Notes under the pieces: model-generated
What the model was told of the DNA's origin: nothing
Database searches by the model: none
Seen by the model: the letters and a program-made list of their open reading frames with translations, nothing else
Assembly: GCF_008831285.2 (NCBI RefSeq)
Contig: NC_045149.1
Location: 8,582,417-8,646,416 of the forward strand
DNA: 64,000 bases
Direction of reading: 5' to 3'
From: Nymphaea colorata
Taxonomy: Eukaryota; Streptophyta; Magnoliopsida; Nymphaeales; Nymphaeaceae
Shown here: piece by piece, positions 33,698 through 46,988 of the stretch
How positions within the stretch are numbered: position 1 is the first letter of the stretch
Layout: every line of letters starts with the position of its first letter
Position numbers and translations under genes: made by a program

Positions 33698-35679
33698 CTA
33701 TCCGACACGAATCCTGTATGGCAGTGGCCTAGCAACAAGCCCATCAGTATACCACCCAGCTGCTTGTCCATCGCTCTTCACATGGCTAAATTCCCTTTGC
33801 ACATACTCGTATGACAATTGCAACTTTCCTCCTGGTTTGCAATCCTCAACGGCTCCTCTAGTCTCAATTCCCACATTTTGCTCAAGCCAATACATATAAC
33901 AAACATGGAATAGTGATTTCAGCATGTCTCTGGGAGTGCAGCCTTCTTTCAATGTCACCTATTCAGCCAGATTACCACAACGCTGAGGCTTGTCTTGGGA
34001 TTCCTCCTCGTTGTAAGATAACACATAAAACCATTAAAGGCAAATTATAGGAGTTTTCATACTTACAAAGAATCCTCCTCCCTCTTCAACAAGAACATAG
34101 CCTTCGTTTCTGAAGAGTCCAAACAGTGCACGTGCGTCCTCCTTGCTTCTTACCACCTCACTGAACTTGGTACCTAATTGCAGCCTGTAGTTGATTTGTG
34201 CGGCTGCTTGTTTGGCTTCAGTGGATAGCACTTGGTCTTTTTCCTGCAGGGAAGGAAATTTATGTGTTACATATGAAGCCTGGAACTTAATTTTTAGAGG
34301 CTAAAAGGAAAAATAGTACTAATGAATTTCAAGTAGCCAGATTAGGAATACATTTTTTCTGAACTCTATGAACTTCATACTTAAACGATTTGCACGATAT
34401 AGAGTTTGTGCTCATTAGCATATGAGGCAACTAATAGCTACACAAAAGAGTAATGGAAATAACAATCCTAGCAATGATAACAATAACTGGAAAATTACAA
34501 AATTCATCGGTTAAAGACCAACATTCTTCAAGCTACAGGACCATTTGACAATTTTGTGTTACCACAAAACGAGTGCTTAATTAACATACCACATGTAGGT
34601 GACACTTGACATTTAGTACAATTTTTTATGTAAGACACCTGCTAAATATTTTCTGAGAGAAAGCAGACTAGATTACCTCACGAATTATTGGCGCAGTAGA
34701 AGTGTAAACACCACCCCAATCTTTTATGCGTTTAGATGTTTTTTACTTACTGAATTTGGAAGAAACATTGACCAATAAAACGATGATAGGATTATCCTTA
34801 GAATATCTGAAAAGCCAAGAAAAGAGAGGCGAGAAGTTGGACATTTTATCAAACTTGATTACAATGAATAACTTGAGGGTATTAAATACAAGCACATAAT
34901 ACTCCATATATAACCTGCCATACGTAGAAAAATTCACAATGAAAATGGTTTAATGCATTAGCTAGAAAAGATTTATATGGTGCAAAGCAAAAATTGGAAA
35001 TTCCTAATAATTTTGGCTTCATATTGAAGCATAAAAGAATAGCAAACAGAACTGGAAATTTATCCCAGTTTCAATTGGTATCAATCATCAACCTATCACC
35101 ACAAGGCACAATGAGTCCTGCGTATGGCCCGTATTACTGTAAGAGAAATTGTACTTGACAGAACTCTTCTGCAGAGAAATTACTTGTTGTATGGACTTGA
35201 TCTTCAAACTCGGTATGCCTGGAAAAAGTGGCTCCTCATCATTGACCTCTTTTATAGGTGGTACTTGACCACTAAGGAGATACTCGCTGAAGACCAGACC
35301 TGTAGGGTATTTAATGTTAGTTCAAGATCCTTCTAAAGTAAAAATTATAGAAGAATATATCATAGAAACTTTGCTGATTGAGAAAATGAACAAGTACAGT
35401 ACAAATGCATGTTCGCAGCTACAAGAACCTACAGCAAGCAACAAAACTCGTGCATGACACAGTAAAAGTCTTAGTTACAAGTCTATTTAGAAGTGTGCAA
35501 AAGTAATCCATGATTTCCTAATCCCTGCAAAGAGACAAATGACAAGGTAGTACTTCTGTCCAGTAAGCCAACCATAATATAAAAGCTAAATCACATAGGT
35601 AGAGGTATGGTTCAGGTGCGGGTAGAGGCACCGATACAGACATGGCAACTTTAGAAAATGTGGGTACGGGGGTACTGCA

Positions 35680-35726
<47 letters not shown>

Positions 35727-38700
35727 AAATAACACAAAAAAATATCAAAAAGAAAGCAATGAACAAGTGACATAAATAAAAACATTATATGTTAATGAAC
35801 AATAACTTTAAAAACAAAATGAAAACCGAGTTGAAAAAAACTAAATCAAGTAAAATTAAGCAGTTTCGATTTAAAAAGTACCCATTTTGGGCATGCGTAC
35901 AGCAACACGGGTACGTGGACCTTCGTATAAAGTAGCATGTTTTTGCTCTTGATCATGTCTTCCTACATCTTGGTTCAAGTGTAAAACTATTTCTTCTGAA
36001 CCTACCATAGTTCTGATGTTCGAGTTGAAATAAAAATGCTCCTTGCAACTTCAGAAGGTTATCTCTCAACTAGCGGCTTAAGAAAGCTCATGCCATAGCC
36101 AAGGGCAGTGCTTTGGCAACAATCATACGAAACTACCTTTTGACTCCCATTCCAATCTTTGACATGATTTTGAGCATAATGTCCTTGCGTGCAGTTTAAA
36201 CATCAGAACTATGCATTTGACCTGAATGGATCTTCCAAGAAAAGGATGAGCGAAATAAAATCAACCTCGTTTACTAGAAGCATCTCTCAGTTCTGTTATG
36301 TAATGGGAAGCAGGCACGCACGGACCTTTCTTCACCATTGTATGGTGCAATGTGCGACTACCAGCCATTAAGAAAGCAAACTACCAGGCATAACTTGTGC
36401 ATTGTGGCTTTGAAATATAATTCCCAAAATGCATTTTTTTTTTTTGTCAGAAAGCGCTTGGAAGAATAAGATTAGACACAATATTTTCTAAGGAGGGATA
36501 AGAATGAGACAAGCAGATTGTATCACCAGGTAGATAGACCCATTTTGCACATCTAAATGTTAGGTGGTAAAAGAAATCATACAGAATGGACCATGCCAAC
36601 AATATCCAGACACCAGATGGTTTTACCAACATGAAAGTGCATGAAAAGTGGAGATTCAGTCAGACATATGACATGCATGCCCATGCATATGATATTAGCC
36701 AGTTCTAAAAGACAAACCACCAAAATTAGTGGATGCCAATTCTCAGGATTCCGATAACGTGTTACAAGTCTAAACCTCATCTACTAGCTTCAAATCATTT
36801 TCAAGAGAAAAGATTTTTCTCAAAGAATTGGCTACCAGGTAATTCAACAATAGAAAGGTTTTAAAAACCTTTAAGCCGATCTCTTTTCTTATGCCTCAAA
36901 TTTTTATTTTAACATTACATTACAGCCCATAAATTCTCGTGTATTTTCAATTATCACCAGCAAAGGAAATTCTTGTGGAATAGGTTACCCTAACACCTAG
37001 GATGGTCAAGTAGACATTTGAGATGCATGTTAAAGCACTAAAACGTCAGATTATGCCAACCAAAATTTCACCAACAGAAAAAGCAATTGAATGTGCCATA
37101 ACAATGATATGTCCCAATAAAAATGCAGAAAACCAGTTGACATTGTCGTCAGCAGAGTAGGCAGATATTACAGAAACAGTATCTTGCATAAAGGACATAG
37201 ACTCCACTAGAAATGAGAAAGAACAAAATCTAAAATCTGAAAACCATTACTTTTGCCCATTCATCACTACCTAAAGAAGAAATGAAGGCGAAAAAATATC
37301 AGCAATATGCTACAGTAAATTTTTAAAAAGCTGCAGAGGAGATTACTTGCACGGTATGGATTTAAACTCCTCAGCTGAATGGATTGGTATGACTTTATGT
37401 TGCATAACATGTGGAGTGCAGTAACTACTCCAAAAGAAATAGCAGTTAATGTCCCAGATGATGCGACATAATTAGCTAAGGCAATCCCCAAGATGATACC
37501 AACAGACTTGCTCACCATCCCTTGAGCTTCTCCTTTCGCAATCACCTGATAAAAGTGCTATATTAGATGAAACTTAAGAAAGCCATACTGCTATACCATA
37601 TTTACAAAAGAAAAAGGAACACCAGCAACCTCAGAATCATTGAACATATTGCACTTAGAAATGATCTGCTACTCAACAGAAAGACGCAGGGCATAACAAA
37701 AAAGGTTACTGTCATTGTTCAACAAGAAGTAGGTTTGGTGTTAATGATAGGACATGCTTGGGAGCAGCTTAGGCTTGTGCATGGCTGACTAAATCTCACA
37801 TGATGAGCTCCATCAAGCCAAGCTCAAGCCCACATTGACCCCATTTAAACAAGGTGAGCTCCAGGTGACATGACCCACTAACATTGGAATCCTGCAGTGG
37901 AAACTTGACTGCAGAGAACATTTGATGCAGAACTATGCTAGCATCCTGCAGATATGAGTGACATGTTTGCATCAGGCTCCTTTTGCCTCCCATAATTCAT
38001 CAAAAAAGAAAATCAAGAAACCATATGATTGTTGCAGTTGCTTAACTCAGCTCAAACAGTTGCCAACAGGTTTGTGACGAATGAAGTTTGATGCAGATGA
38101 CAATAGGTCAAGGCTGACAGATAATAAAGTTGTTGAGACACCTGAGGCACTTGGTATGAAAATGAGAATTCAATGATAAAAACCTCTTGAGAATCCCACA
38201 CCACATGGACAACTTGTTGGAGCTCTTTCATATTTGACTCTTGCGAAGCCTGACATAGCCCATCCAATGCATGTTGCTAGTTTAATTCCAACATGCGCTT
38301 ACCAATTCACATAACAGCTGTCATGATGATTATCAAATACATCAAGGACACTATTAATAAGAGAGTTTTCTTATCTTCATCATCTTCTTTAGAATTAATT
38401 GTTTATGCTGATGCAGATTGGGGGAGAAGACACTAATGATAGACACTCAGATACTGGTTTCTGTGTATTTTTAAGTGATTTTCTATTCTAGTGGAGGTGC
38501 AATAAGCAACAGAAAATATCATTATCTTCCACTAAGGTAGAGTATCATGCAATGGTGGCTACCATTACAGAAATCATTTGGTTGAAGAATCCTATCAAAG
38601 ATACGGAGACAAATACTGAGAAACCAATTAAATTGTATTGTGATAACAAAAGTGTTATCCATATAGCAAGTAATCACACATTTCATGAGAAAACCAAACA

Positions 38701-41700
38701 TATTGAAATGGATTGTCACTTTGTATGAGAGGAATATTTTAAGAGGAAGGTTGAACTTCCTTACGTTCCTGAATTTTAATTGGCAGATTTCTTCACCAAA
38801 GGGCTTGAAGCCTCTAGATTCTCTTCTATTTTTATCAAACTTCCAGTGATACCACAGTAAGTTTGAGGGGATGTACTTTTTTGTATTGTAACTTTTTTTG
38901 TATTTCTTTGTGTATTTTGTGTATTTCTTCAGGTATTTTCCATTTTCTTTCTTCTTTGCCTGTATTCTTTATTCTTTTTTTTTTTGGTAATTTTATCTTT
39001 TATATTCATCTGAATAAGCTCAGCTGAAGAGAGCGCTACGCTAGACTCTCCAACAGCTAGATTTCCAGCCGTTAGAGACTCCAACAGGCCTCTCACTTTC
39101 CCTATTTATTGTAGGCTATTCTTCTTTCTTTTTGCAGTTCTTTGAGAGCTATTTTGAGATACTGTTAATCAAGTAGTCTTCTGTCCACATGTGTGAGAGC
39201 TTGAGTTCCTGGTGAGACATTCTGTTTTGTTTACCGCATCAGCTCCATAACAATATGATACTTCAAGGAGCCAAAAACCAACCACCCATCTGATGGTACC
39301 ACCTATTAGCACTACCCAACTTCCTTGGGGTTAAGTTCAAATGCTGCCGCTCCCAGTTTCAACTAGAACTAGAGAAGCTTGAAGAACCCAGTCTTGTTCT
39401 TGAGTATAGACCAGCTTTATCTCTAGACCATAAAAAACATGTTTACACACTTCTGCTTGATAAAACAATGCTCCAATGGAAAAAATTCATGTGACTAACC
39501 TCTGCAAAGTTCCTCTGTGCAGCAAAGCCAGCATAGAAACAGCTTCTCGTGGCAGCCTGTCAATAACACAGAAAGATACATAATGAATAAGAGATAAAGA
39601 CTCCTGGTTCAAGAAAATTTCAAGGATAACCATGTTATGAAAAGTTTTGCTTAAGGGAAAGGAGACTACTGTATATTTGTATAGTCATTTATCGGTTCAA
39701 ACATGCAAGAAACCATCTCGAAGACCCATGTACTGCAAGAAATAATTATTGCTTCAAAATGATTCTCCAAAACAAATGAATTTCTGAGTAACATGAGAAT
39801 CTAAATATAACACAGGCTGATTCAGACATGAATAATGTTTTCCCTCCAAAATATTATGTTTGTTTTTGCTGTACTCCACAAATCCCTCGTTTCTACAGGT
39901 GGCATCATGACATCATGGGAAACTTGACATTGTGCCTTACTAGCCTACGCATTACTGTAAAATAAAATTGGTGAATTCTAATTTATCATGATAGAACTGC
40001 AACATTTGTGAAACATGATTATGAACGTTTTCCTTTCTGTTATTGCTCAAGTTGATCAATAACTTTACCCAAAAGCCAAGTCAAATATTCCCTAGGACAT
40101 TATCTTACTCCAACACCTCACAGAAAATTTATCATAAAGCAATTGTAAAATTTAAAAAAGAATCTGGGGGGTGGGGGTGGGTGTTGTGGAGAGATGTATA
40201 GCAGCCAGCCAACAGCTAACCTCCTACTCTTGAGCCTCTTCAACATATGAGTATTGGTCACATTTCTAAGTGAACAGAATATTCTCTACAGAAGCAAAGA
40301 AGCTGTCAAAAGCTCCAAGAAAGCTTTTATAAGCAGTCAGTATGAAGTCAGGTCAGAATATTTGGATATTTGAATAAGTTAAACATCATGACCACCACAA
40401 ACAAAGTGGAGTGAAACTTTGTAGACATACCACAGCATTAAACAAGACCTTGCACCCAAATAAGGTCAATTAAGTTTATGAACCTAAGAATAAAGTCATT
40501 AGAAACAAAATGGATGACATATTTTTTGGCATAATTTTACTTGACTTTAGTGAAGTTTCTTGAAGATAAATATTTCTTTCTACATCATGCACATGACCTA
40601 GAAATCTTTGCACTAGGAGAAATGAGAATACTCAGAAAACTATCACGTGATTTCTCCAGTGCACATATTTATCCAACAGAAATAACGTAAGATAATTACC
40701 ATAGTTTTCAAAAGGTAAAACTGCAAGCACAAACTTCAAGGCCATGTAAGATTTCCTATACCTGTATCATTGAAGAAGCTGAACGACCAGCACCTGCAGC
40801 CGCACCAATCAGCACAAAAAGTTGAGGAAATGCAGGAGTCAACAACTCCAATCCGTAGGCAACGTTTTCCAAAAGGTCTGCAAATAGCCTCCACCCCTTT
40901 GGATGAACATCAAAATGGCGGCCATATTTTGACAACATAATTTTGCTAAGGTAACCAATTCCATCTTTCATTACCCAATTGACAGCTGCTGCGGTTGGAA
41001 TAGCACCTTTCCCCAATCCGACAGCATAAAGTAAAGCCTACAAAAGGTGGTCATTAGCAGTTGACATCAAATCCACTGGATAATGTGTCAATGCAAACAG
41101 TTAAGAGGAAGCTGTGTTTGTCAAAAGGAAATTTCATGGTGAGATGCAGAAGAAAGCTCAAAGAGAATCTCCATAACTGAACAGCGTAGAACAGCACCAA
41201 ATGATAAACAAAAGGCACACACTTAAGTGCGCTGACTGGACTAAAAGAGATGTGCTAATCCGGCACCACTACTAGTGCTAGTACATGAAGAGTAGAGTAA
41301 TTTGTAGAAAGTATTCTGTGTAAAGTTTGGCTTTTTACCAGAATTAATGCAACTCACATATGATATAACCAACTCTATGAAGTGAAGAAGAAAACAACTG
41401 AAAAAGGGAAGGAAAATTTTTTGCAAGAAACAAGTTGCTCAGAAGTAGACTACTTTTTGTATCTAAAATATGATGAATATATGTTCGTGTGTGTGTGTGT
41501 GTGAATTTTTGAAATATAAGAAAAACTAATAGCAGGAATATTTCCGTAAATGATCATATAACATGGTGTTATATTTGTGATTAAGTTTTAGCACCATAGG
41601 CCTGATTATAAATATTATAATGGGTGTCAAGACAGATATACTTTCTAAAACATGCCACATGAAATGATCATATAACATGATGTTATATTTGTGATTAAGT

Positions 41701-43623
41701 TTCAGCACCATAGGCCTGACTATAAATATTATAATGGGTATCAAGGCACAGATATACTTTCTAAAACATGCCATATTACAAAAAAGTATGGGTACTCAGA
41801 GCATAGGAATCATTTCTGTCTCCAGTTTTTAATCCTTTTGCCTTTGCAGATTTCATGCATAAAATTTTTTGTCCATCTTAGTCTGCTTAATTTCTTTATG
41901 CTAAACTGTTTATTGAGAATAGTTTTCTATACCTTTCCTATCAAAATATAAATCAACAAAATGTTACATGTCCTGGATCGATAAACAAATGGATGTTTCA
42001 AATATCTTTTTCATAACTAGGACCTCGCAGATATTCTCTGTGGCATAGCTGATCTAGCAGCCATTTCTTGCTTTTTCTACTAACTCAATCAATAAAAACC
42101 AAAATATAGACAAAAACATATAGCAGATGATCCACTCTAATTATCGCCTGTGAATTAGCTACGCACTATCCAACAACTTGAGGACACGAACATTCTACAG
42201 TAGGTCAACACATCCATACAAGTAATCTTTGATATCAGATGATCCTTTTCAGGAATTTAAAATGTTTAATCCTCCTAATAAATAAGCCATGGACATGGAA
42301 ACAGTGGTGCATCAACATGTAACTATAACAGCGGAAAGAAACATATCCATCAGGATATTGAACCATGCTTGGAGTTGATTGTTGCATCCATTTTTCTTGC
42401 ATACGTTGGACAGCTTGCTGGCTATGTGCACCAAAGGTGGTGTAAATGCAACTGTATTGGTCCGGATATAAGACGATGGTACAAACCAAGAGTAGCTTAT
42501 GCAGGTACGTTAAAGTACGCCAGCTTACAGTCGCGCATGACTTACAGGATTTTGCAGTACATGTACTCGAGCTTACTAAGAGCATTACTACTATTGTAAC
42601 AGCTCTAGTTCAACACGGACATGCTAGTGAACAATCGGAGAAAGCAAGCGCAAGTAATTTGTTTCAACATAAAATTCACTCACAAGGACCAAGCAACTGT
42701 GCCAAACTTTAATTGGGAGGAGGCAAGAAAAGAAGAATGAAAAGGAAGCAGAGTCTAACCTGGGTTGTAAGAACGCCGTTGACTTGGCTGGCAATGCTCT
42801 GAACGGCCCTCCAAATCGAGTATTCCAAATAGTCACTGCTCACACTTTCTGGATAGTCTTCTGGAAGCATCAATCTGAGCACGAAACCTCTACACCAACT
42901 TACACAATCCGTGACCATTCTGCTGAATTCCTCACGACGAGCACCAGCTCGAAATCCAGAAGAGGCAGATGAAGAACCAAGCTCATCCTCCCCGTCATTC
43001 TTGGTCTGCCGGTTGATACCGGTTCTCCCGTTAACAAGGAAAGCGTCCGTAGATGCATCAGGCACAAGTCTCAGCCACATTCCTCCCTTCACTTCCCACA
43101 CAGAACCAGGCACGTCGACCCCCACTTGTGCATAGGCACAACGCTTCTGAAAATAGAGGAGGTGGCAACACATGAAGGCCATGCAGAAGAGAATGGCCCT
43201 CTTCCAACTGTCCTTGTTCCTGAAAATATCGGCGGCGAGGATGAGGAGTCCCCAGAATTTCAAATCCCACCTCTCGTCACCAAATCCGAACGAGCCTTCA
43301 CCGTCGCCGCCTCCATCGTCACCGTGGCCATTATTGTTCCAATTGTTACCACCACCGCTTCCGTCAGTGCAGCGAAGAGCGTAGTACTGGAAGAGGAAGG
43401 AGGGAGAAGAAGAGTTCTTCGAGGGGAAAGAAGAAACGAAGATGGGTGGAGCGGAAGAAGAAACGGAAGGAGATAAGGAAGCGAAAATGAAGCAAGAGCG
43501 GGAAGAAGCTTGGAGGAGAGAAGGCGATTGTTTGATTCTCGAACTGAAAGAATGCGCCGGACGGGCAGGGAGGTGAGGGGGGCCACCACCCAGCAGCAGT
43601 CTAGCGTGGAGACCGGCGGCCAT
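33698..43623 (-). CDS. RUS1: ROOT UV-B SENSITIVE 1 (DUF647 family)
   Basis: RUS1 acts with RUS2 in early seedling growth under low UV-B and is linked to vitamin B6 and auxin transport; it is plastid-associated. Exons in transcript order: 43623-42760, 41037-40762, 39556-39500, 37545-37347, 35299-35184, 34243-34067, 33958-33698. Phases agree and give 649 aa (Arabidopsis about 608). Residues 1-70 are Ser/Pro-rich, transit-like; 75-240 include a Gly/Asn/Asp-rich linker and hydrophobic segments. DUF647 runs from about 245 ([20 protein letters not shown]) to about 480: [80 protein letters not shown]. The C-terminal part has [28 protein letters not shown] and [10 protein letters not shown] before the stop. 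The [13 protein letters not shown] junction between exons 4 and 5 matches the family exactly. Introns carry repeats, notably a copia remnant in intron 3. Confidence 0.95.
35682..35724. repeat. (AT)n microsatellite in RUS1 intron 4
   Basis: About 43 bases of AT dinucleotides. Confidence 0.95.
38288..38871 (+). mobile_element. 5'-truncated Ty1/copia pol end inside RUS1 intron 3
   Basis: Plus-strand RNase H text with several stops and frame changes: YADADWG at about 38408, [54 protein letters not shown] and [14 protein letters not shown], closing with the polypurine tract TTTGAGGGG at 38862-38870. Only the 3' end of the element is present, antisense to RUS1. Protein similarity is still clear, so the insertion is not ancient, yet the reading frame is broken. 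Confidence 0.88.
38872..39241 (+). mobile_element. Copia 3' LTR in RUS1 intron 3
   Basis: Starts TGTACTTTTTTGTATTGTAA directly after the polypurine tract and can be read to TTACCGCATCA, giving TG...CA ends and about 370 bases. The interior has the T-rich then CAGCTGAAGAG plus CCTATTTATTG composition usual in copia LTRs. No 5' LTR partner is present in the intron. The right limit is inferred from the CA rule only. Confidence 0.65.
41549..41774. repeat. 114-bp tandem duplication in RUS1 intron 1
   Basis: AATGATCATATAACATG begins units at 41549 and 41663; both end in ACTTTCTAAAACATGCCA. A handful of substitutions and a 2-base indel distinguish them. Confidence 0.9.
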
Positions 43624-46600
43624 CCCTCTCTTCCCTCGTCGTCTTGGAGCTCTAGGATGAAGGAAAGCGTCTTCTTCTCATGGAGACTGCTCTCGTTGCA
43701 TTCACAAGGCCTGCCAATTGCCAACCCTCGGATTATTCCCACCTCCTCCTCCGGTGGGCGGCCGCCGACTTGTTTGCCGTGGTCGCTATCGGCGTTCAGT
43801 CAGGGCGGGCCTCGGGCATCCCAACGCAGGCTTCCAGTTCGACTGAGTTTTTCTGCTATGGTTTTCCATTTTGATCATAATTCTTAATACGTGCACCATC
43901 CGATTTTGTTGATAAAGAGGCTGGAGCACTTGGTCTTATAATTGGAACGGACTAAAATGTAAAGGTGAAATTCGAATTTTTTTTTTTAGCAATAAAATTC
44001 TTAAAATATTCTTTTAACAAAACGTGGGAACTTATCAGCATATTGCTCATTTTTTTGTTAAAAGAAAATAAGTAAAACATTTCTACATACTAATTCCTAT
44101 GCCAATAAAGTACATCTGTTAGGCTATTACACCTTAAAATGTCTTAATAACAATTAACAAATTGTCCTCTCTTCCATACCAAGCCTATCAATCTAATCAG
44201 CTATATTATAGCTCTTTAAATTAGATCTTATAGGACATGGTATGATTTGTTTGAGAAAAAGGAATTTGAAACCACGGCAGTTTATTTTTTAGCTTATCTT
44301 GTAGAAAATGTTTTTATTTAGATGTACTCATTCGAAAAACTTTATCTGGTAGCAATACACAAACAAACAAATAGTTATGAAGCACCAATATGTAGGTAAC
44401 TTTGTGAGACCATGCAGGCAATGGCCCACACAAGCCCGAATCTGTTTTCACAGAGAATTATTATTGATCAATCCCTCACTGGATGAAAATCATCCCAACT
44501 AATGCGGTTAGTTTAAGTGGATAGCGGTTTGTAAGAGGCGAAGCCACTCCTTTCTTTTCAAGGGCAGCAACCGGACCAAGTCTACTTCAAGTTTGAGTGG
44601 TGTTACGATACACTTTTTAACTAGAGTGTCATGTATGTCACTATTTAAAATTAAGTTCAATCACTTATGAAAATTATATTTCAAGGACTTGAGTAGTCTT
44701 ATGATACATCTTTTAACTAAAGTATCGTGTGTATACCACTGTTTAAAGTCAAGCTCAATATTACTTATGAAATTCTAACTGATAATGCATCATCACCATT
44801 CGAATTGAATTGAAGAAAAGAAGGGGTTCCTTGTAGATCAACTCTTTGTACTCGTAGTTTTGCTCCTCAACTGCTTATTTTTCTGGAGGAATCCTTCAAC
44901 TGAGGCAGCGCCCAATCTACTCCCTTTTCTAGTCTTTCTTGTTTCAGCAGTTTTTTCTTTCTTTCTTTCTTGGGGCTTGTAATGTCGTTTTTTGAGGTCA
45001 ATGAACGGACGGAGGCGCATCCTCCAGCAATTTGGTTCCCGGTCTATCACGTATGCTTTTATATTCTTTACGACCAGACTTCTTATTACAGTCTGTTGCG
45101 TCTGTTGTTATAGGGTCCATTATGGCTTTGTCGAATTTTAGATTTTTAAACCATGGATTTAAGATCTCGATTATCCACTAAACTCATAATATATAGTCAG
45201 ATGAAGAAGGATTCGACTTAGAATTCATAAATTATATATGTATAAGCAACAAATTTATGTTGTAATATGTGCATCCTTCGAAAGGAAAATTCTCTAATCC
45301 TGTTTGAATCCGTGGACCTGAAATAACGAGGTCTTAGATTCCAAAATCTCACATAACCTGTGCTATCATATCATAGGCGTTCAAAGGCCATGTGAAAAGA
45401 AGGAGAAATAAATTGAGAAGGGAAAGATGGATACGTGAGATTAGAACCAAATTCTGCCACAACACAAGATGTCTTATCCCAGGCAACTATACGACCATGT
45501 GAAAACTTAAAAAGGAAAAAAAAACGCACACGCAACTTTCAAAATCTAGTGATTATAGAAAGACCACTATGTCAATAGGTATTTTACAAAATACTGACAG
45601 TTCTAGTTAGACACTTGCATGATTATAGGCTGGAAAGGCTTACCATACCTGGTCTTATTGACAAACCAATTAAAGTCCGATCGTCAGTTCGATTTTCATG
45701 TGTAATATTTCTCTAGACTGCAAATGAAAGATGCAACTTAAGTCGTTTATATGGGATGACATCTTGGTGTGCACCCCCCTTCACATGGAGTTCACGAGTA
45801 TATCGCTCTCACCCAAGTACCGAAACAGTCCTAAAGCATGGGAATAAGGAAAAAAGGGAGAGGCTATCAAGGTATCTCAAAGCACACTCACTTCACTTTG
45901 GCTGATTTGGTCTCTATCAAACGAAAATTGTCTCACCAAATTTGATCCAGTGGGCATGCTAAAAAAATTAATTTAGTACACCTTGAAAAAATGCTTTCTG
46001 AATCAAGGATACCCTTAGGAAGTGTACACCTTAATTAAAACTTTTTTAACTATTAGCACCATGTTTTCATTAACATTCACTTGGGCAACTAATAAAGATG
46101 CCTTTGTCCAAAGGATTTGGCATAGCTGGCCAGACTAGTGATAGGTAGAACACTTTAGTTCAATTTTGTTGTAGCTGGACTAGTGACTGGTAGAACACTG
46201 TTCTTAGTTCAATTTTGTTGTAGCCAGACTAGGACTAGTGACTGGTACAAGACACTTCCTGGTTTGATTATCTAAGCATAAACTTCCAGCCGAAGCCAAC
46301 ACATCTTCAAACCCTAGGAACAAAAGAACGTAAGAGACTTAGCTTCTACCACAACCCAGGCAGCAGAACACTCACTCGCAGAATACTATAAAGTGTTCCA
46401 TAAATCTGCCCTAAATTTAACACCATTTAAAACAAATTCATGGGACATTCAATAATGTCCTTGCTGCCAAACAACCCTGCCAAACAACCTTTTAAATATA
46501 TTAAGTTATTAAACTTATGATAAAAAAAAAAACTTTTTACGATATTTCATGTGGTTTAACATGCTAGTAAAGAAGTTTTACCTGAAGTGAAAATTCAGGC

Positions 46601-46988
46601 AGCCCGTGCCTTGGCATATTCACAAAAGAATGTCTCTCTCTGCAAGCTGAAAATCAATTTCGGAAATGGTTTCACCCCCTCCCTCACTCCCTCTCTCTTT
46701 TCTCCGAGCCTTCCTACTTAGCTTCCACTTATTTCAACAGGTTTCTCGAAGCAAGCGCAGGGAAATAACAGGAGTTCCGCGAAGAGACAATAAGCCTCCA
46801 TGGAAAAGAAAAGCTCATGCCACTCCCACCAACCAACGATTCGTATTCATGGGCACATATATGAGCAGGGAAAAATGAACTCCAAAACTAGCCTCATCTC
46901 CCAAGGCGCAGAAAGGATTATACATTAGATAGAAACGTTAGGTAGATTCCATTCACTCAGGGCGGGGCTTAAAATTTGTAGTTTAACA
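43624..46988. other. Intergenic region between RUS1 and the SirB1-like gene
   Basis: Both flanking genes are on the minus strand, so this holds the RUS1 promoter and the 3' region of the SirB1-like gene. No gene is recognised. Diverged tandem repeats are visible at about 44592-44770 (TTGAGTGGTGTTACGATACA against TTGAGTAGTCTTATGATACA) and about 46131-46245 (GACTAGTGACTGGTAGAACA units of about 50 bases, two and a half copies). Confidence 0.5.

Noticed and set aside
43126-43887. Several plus-strand open frames opposite RUS1 exon 1
   Set aside because: They are antisense shadows of a GC-rich coding exon; no splice or family support.
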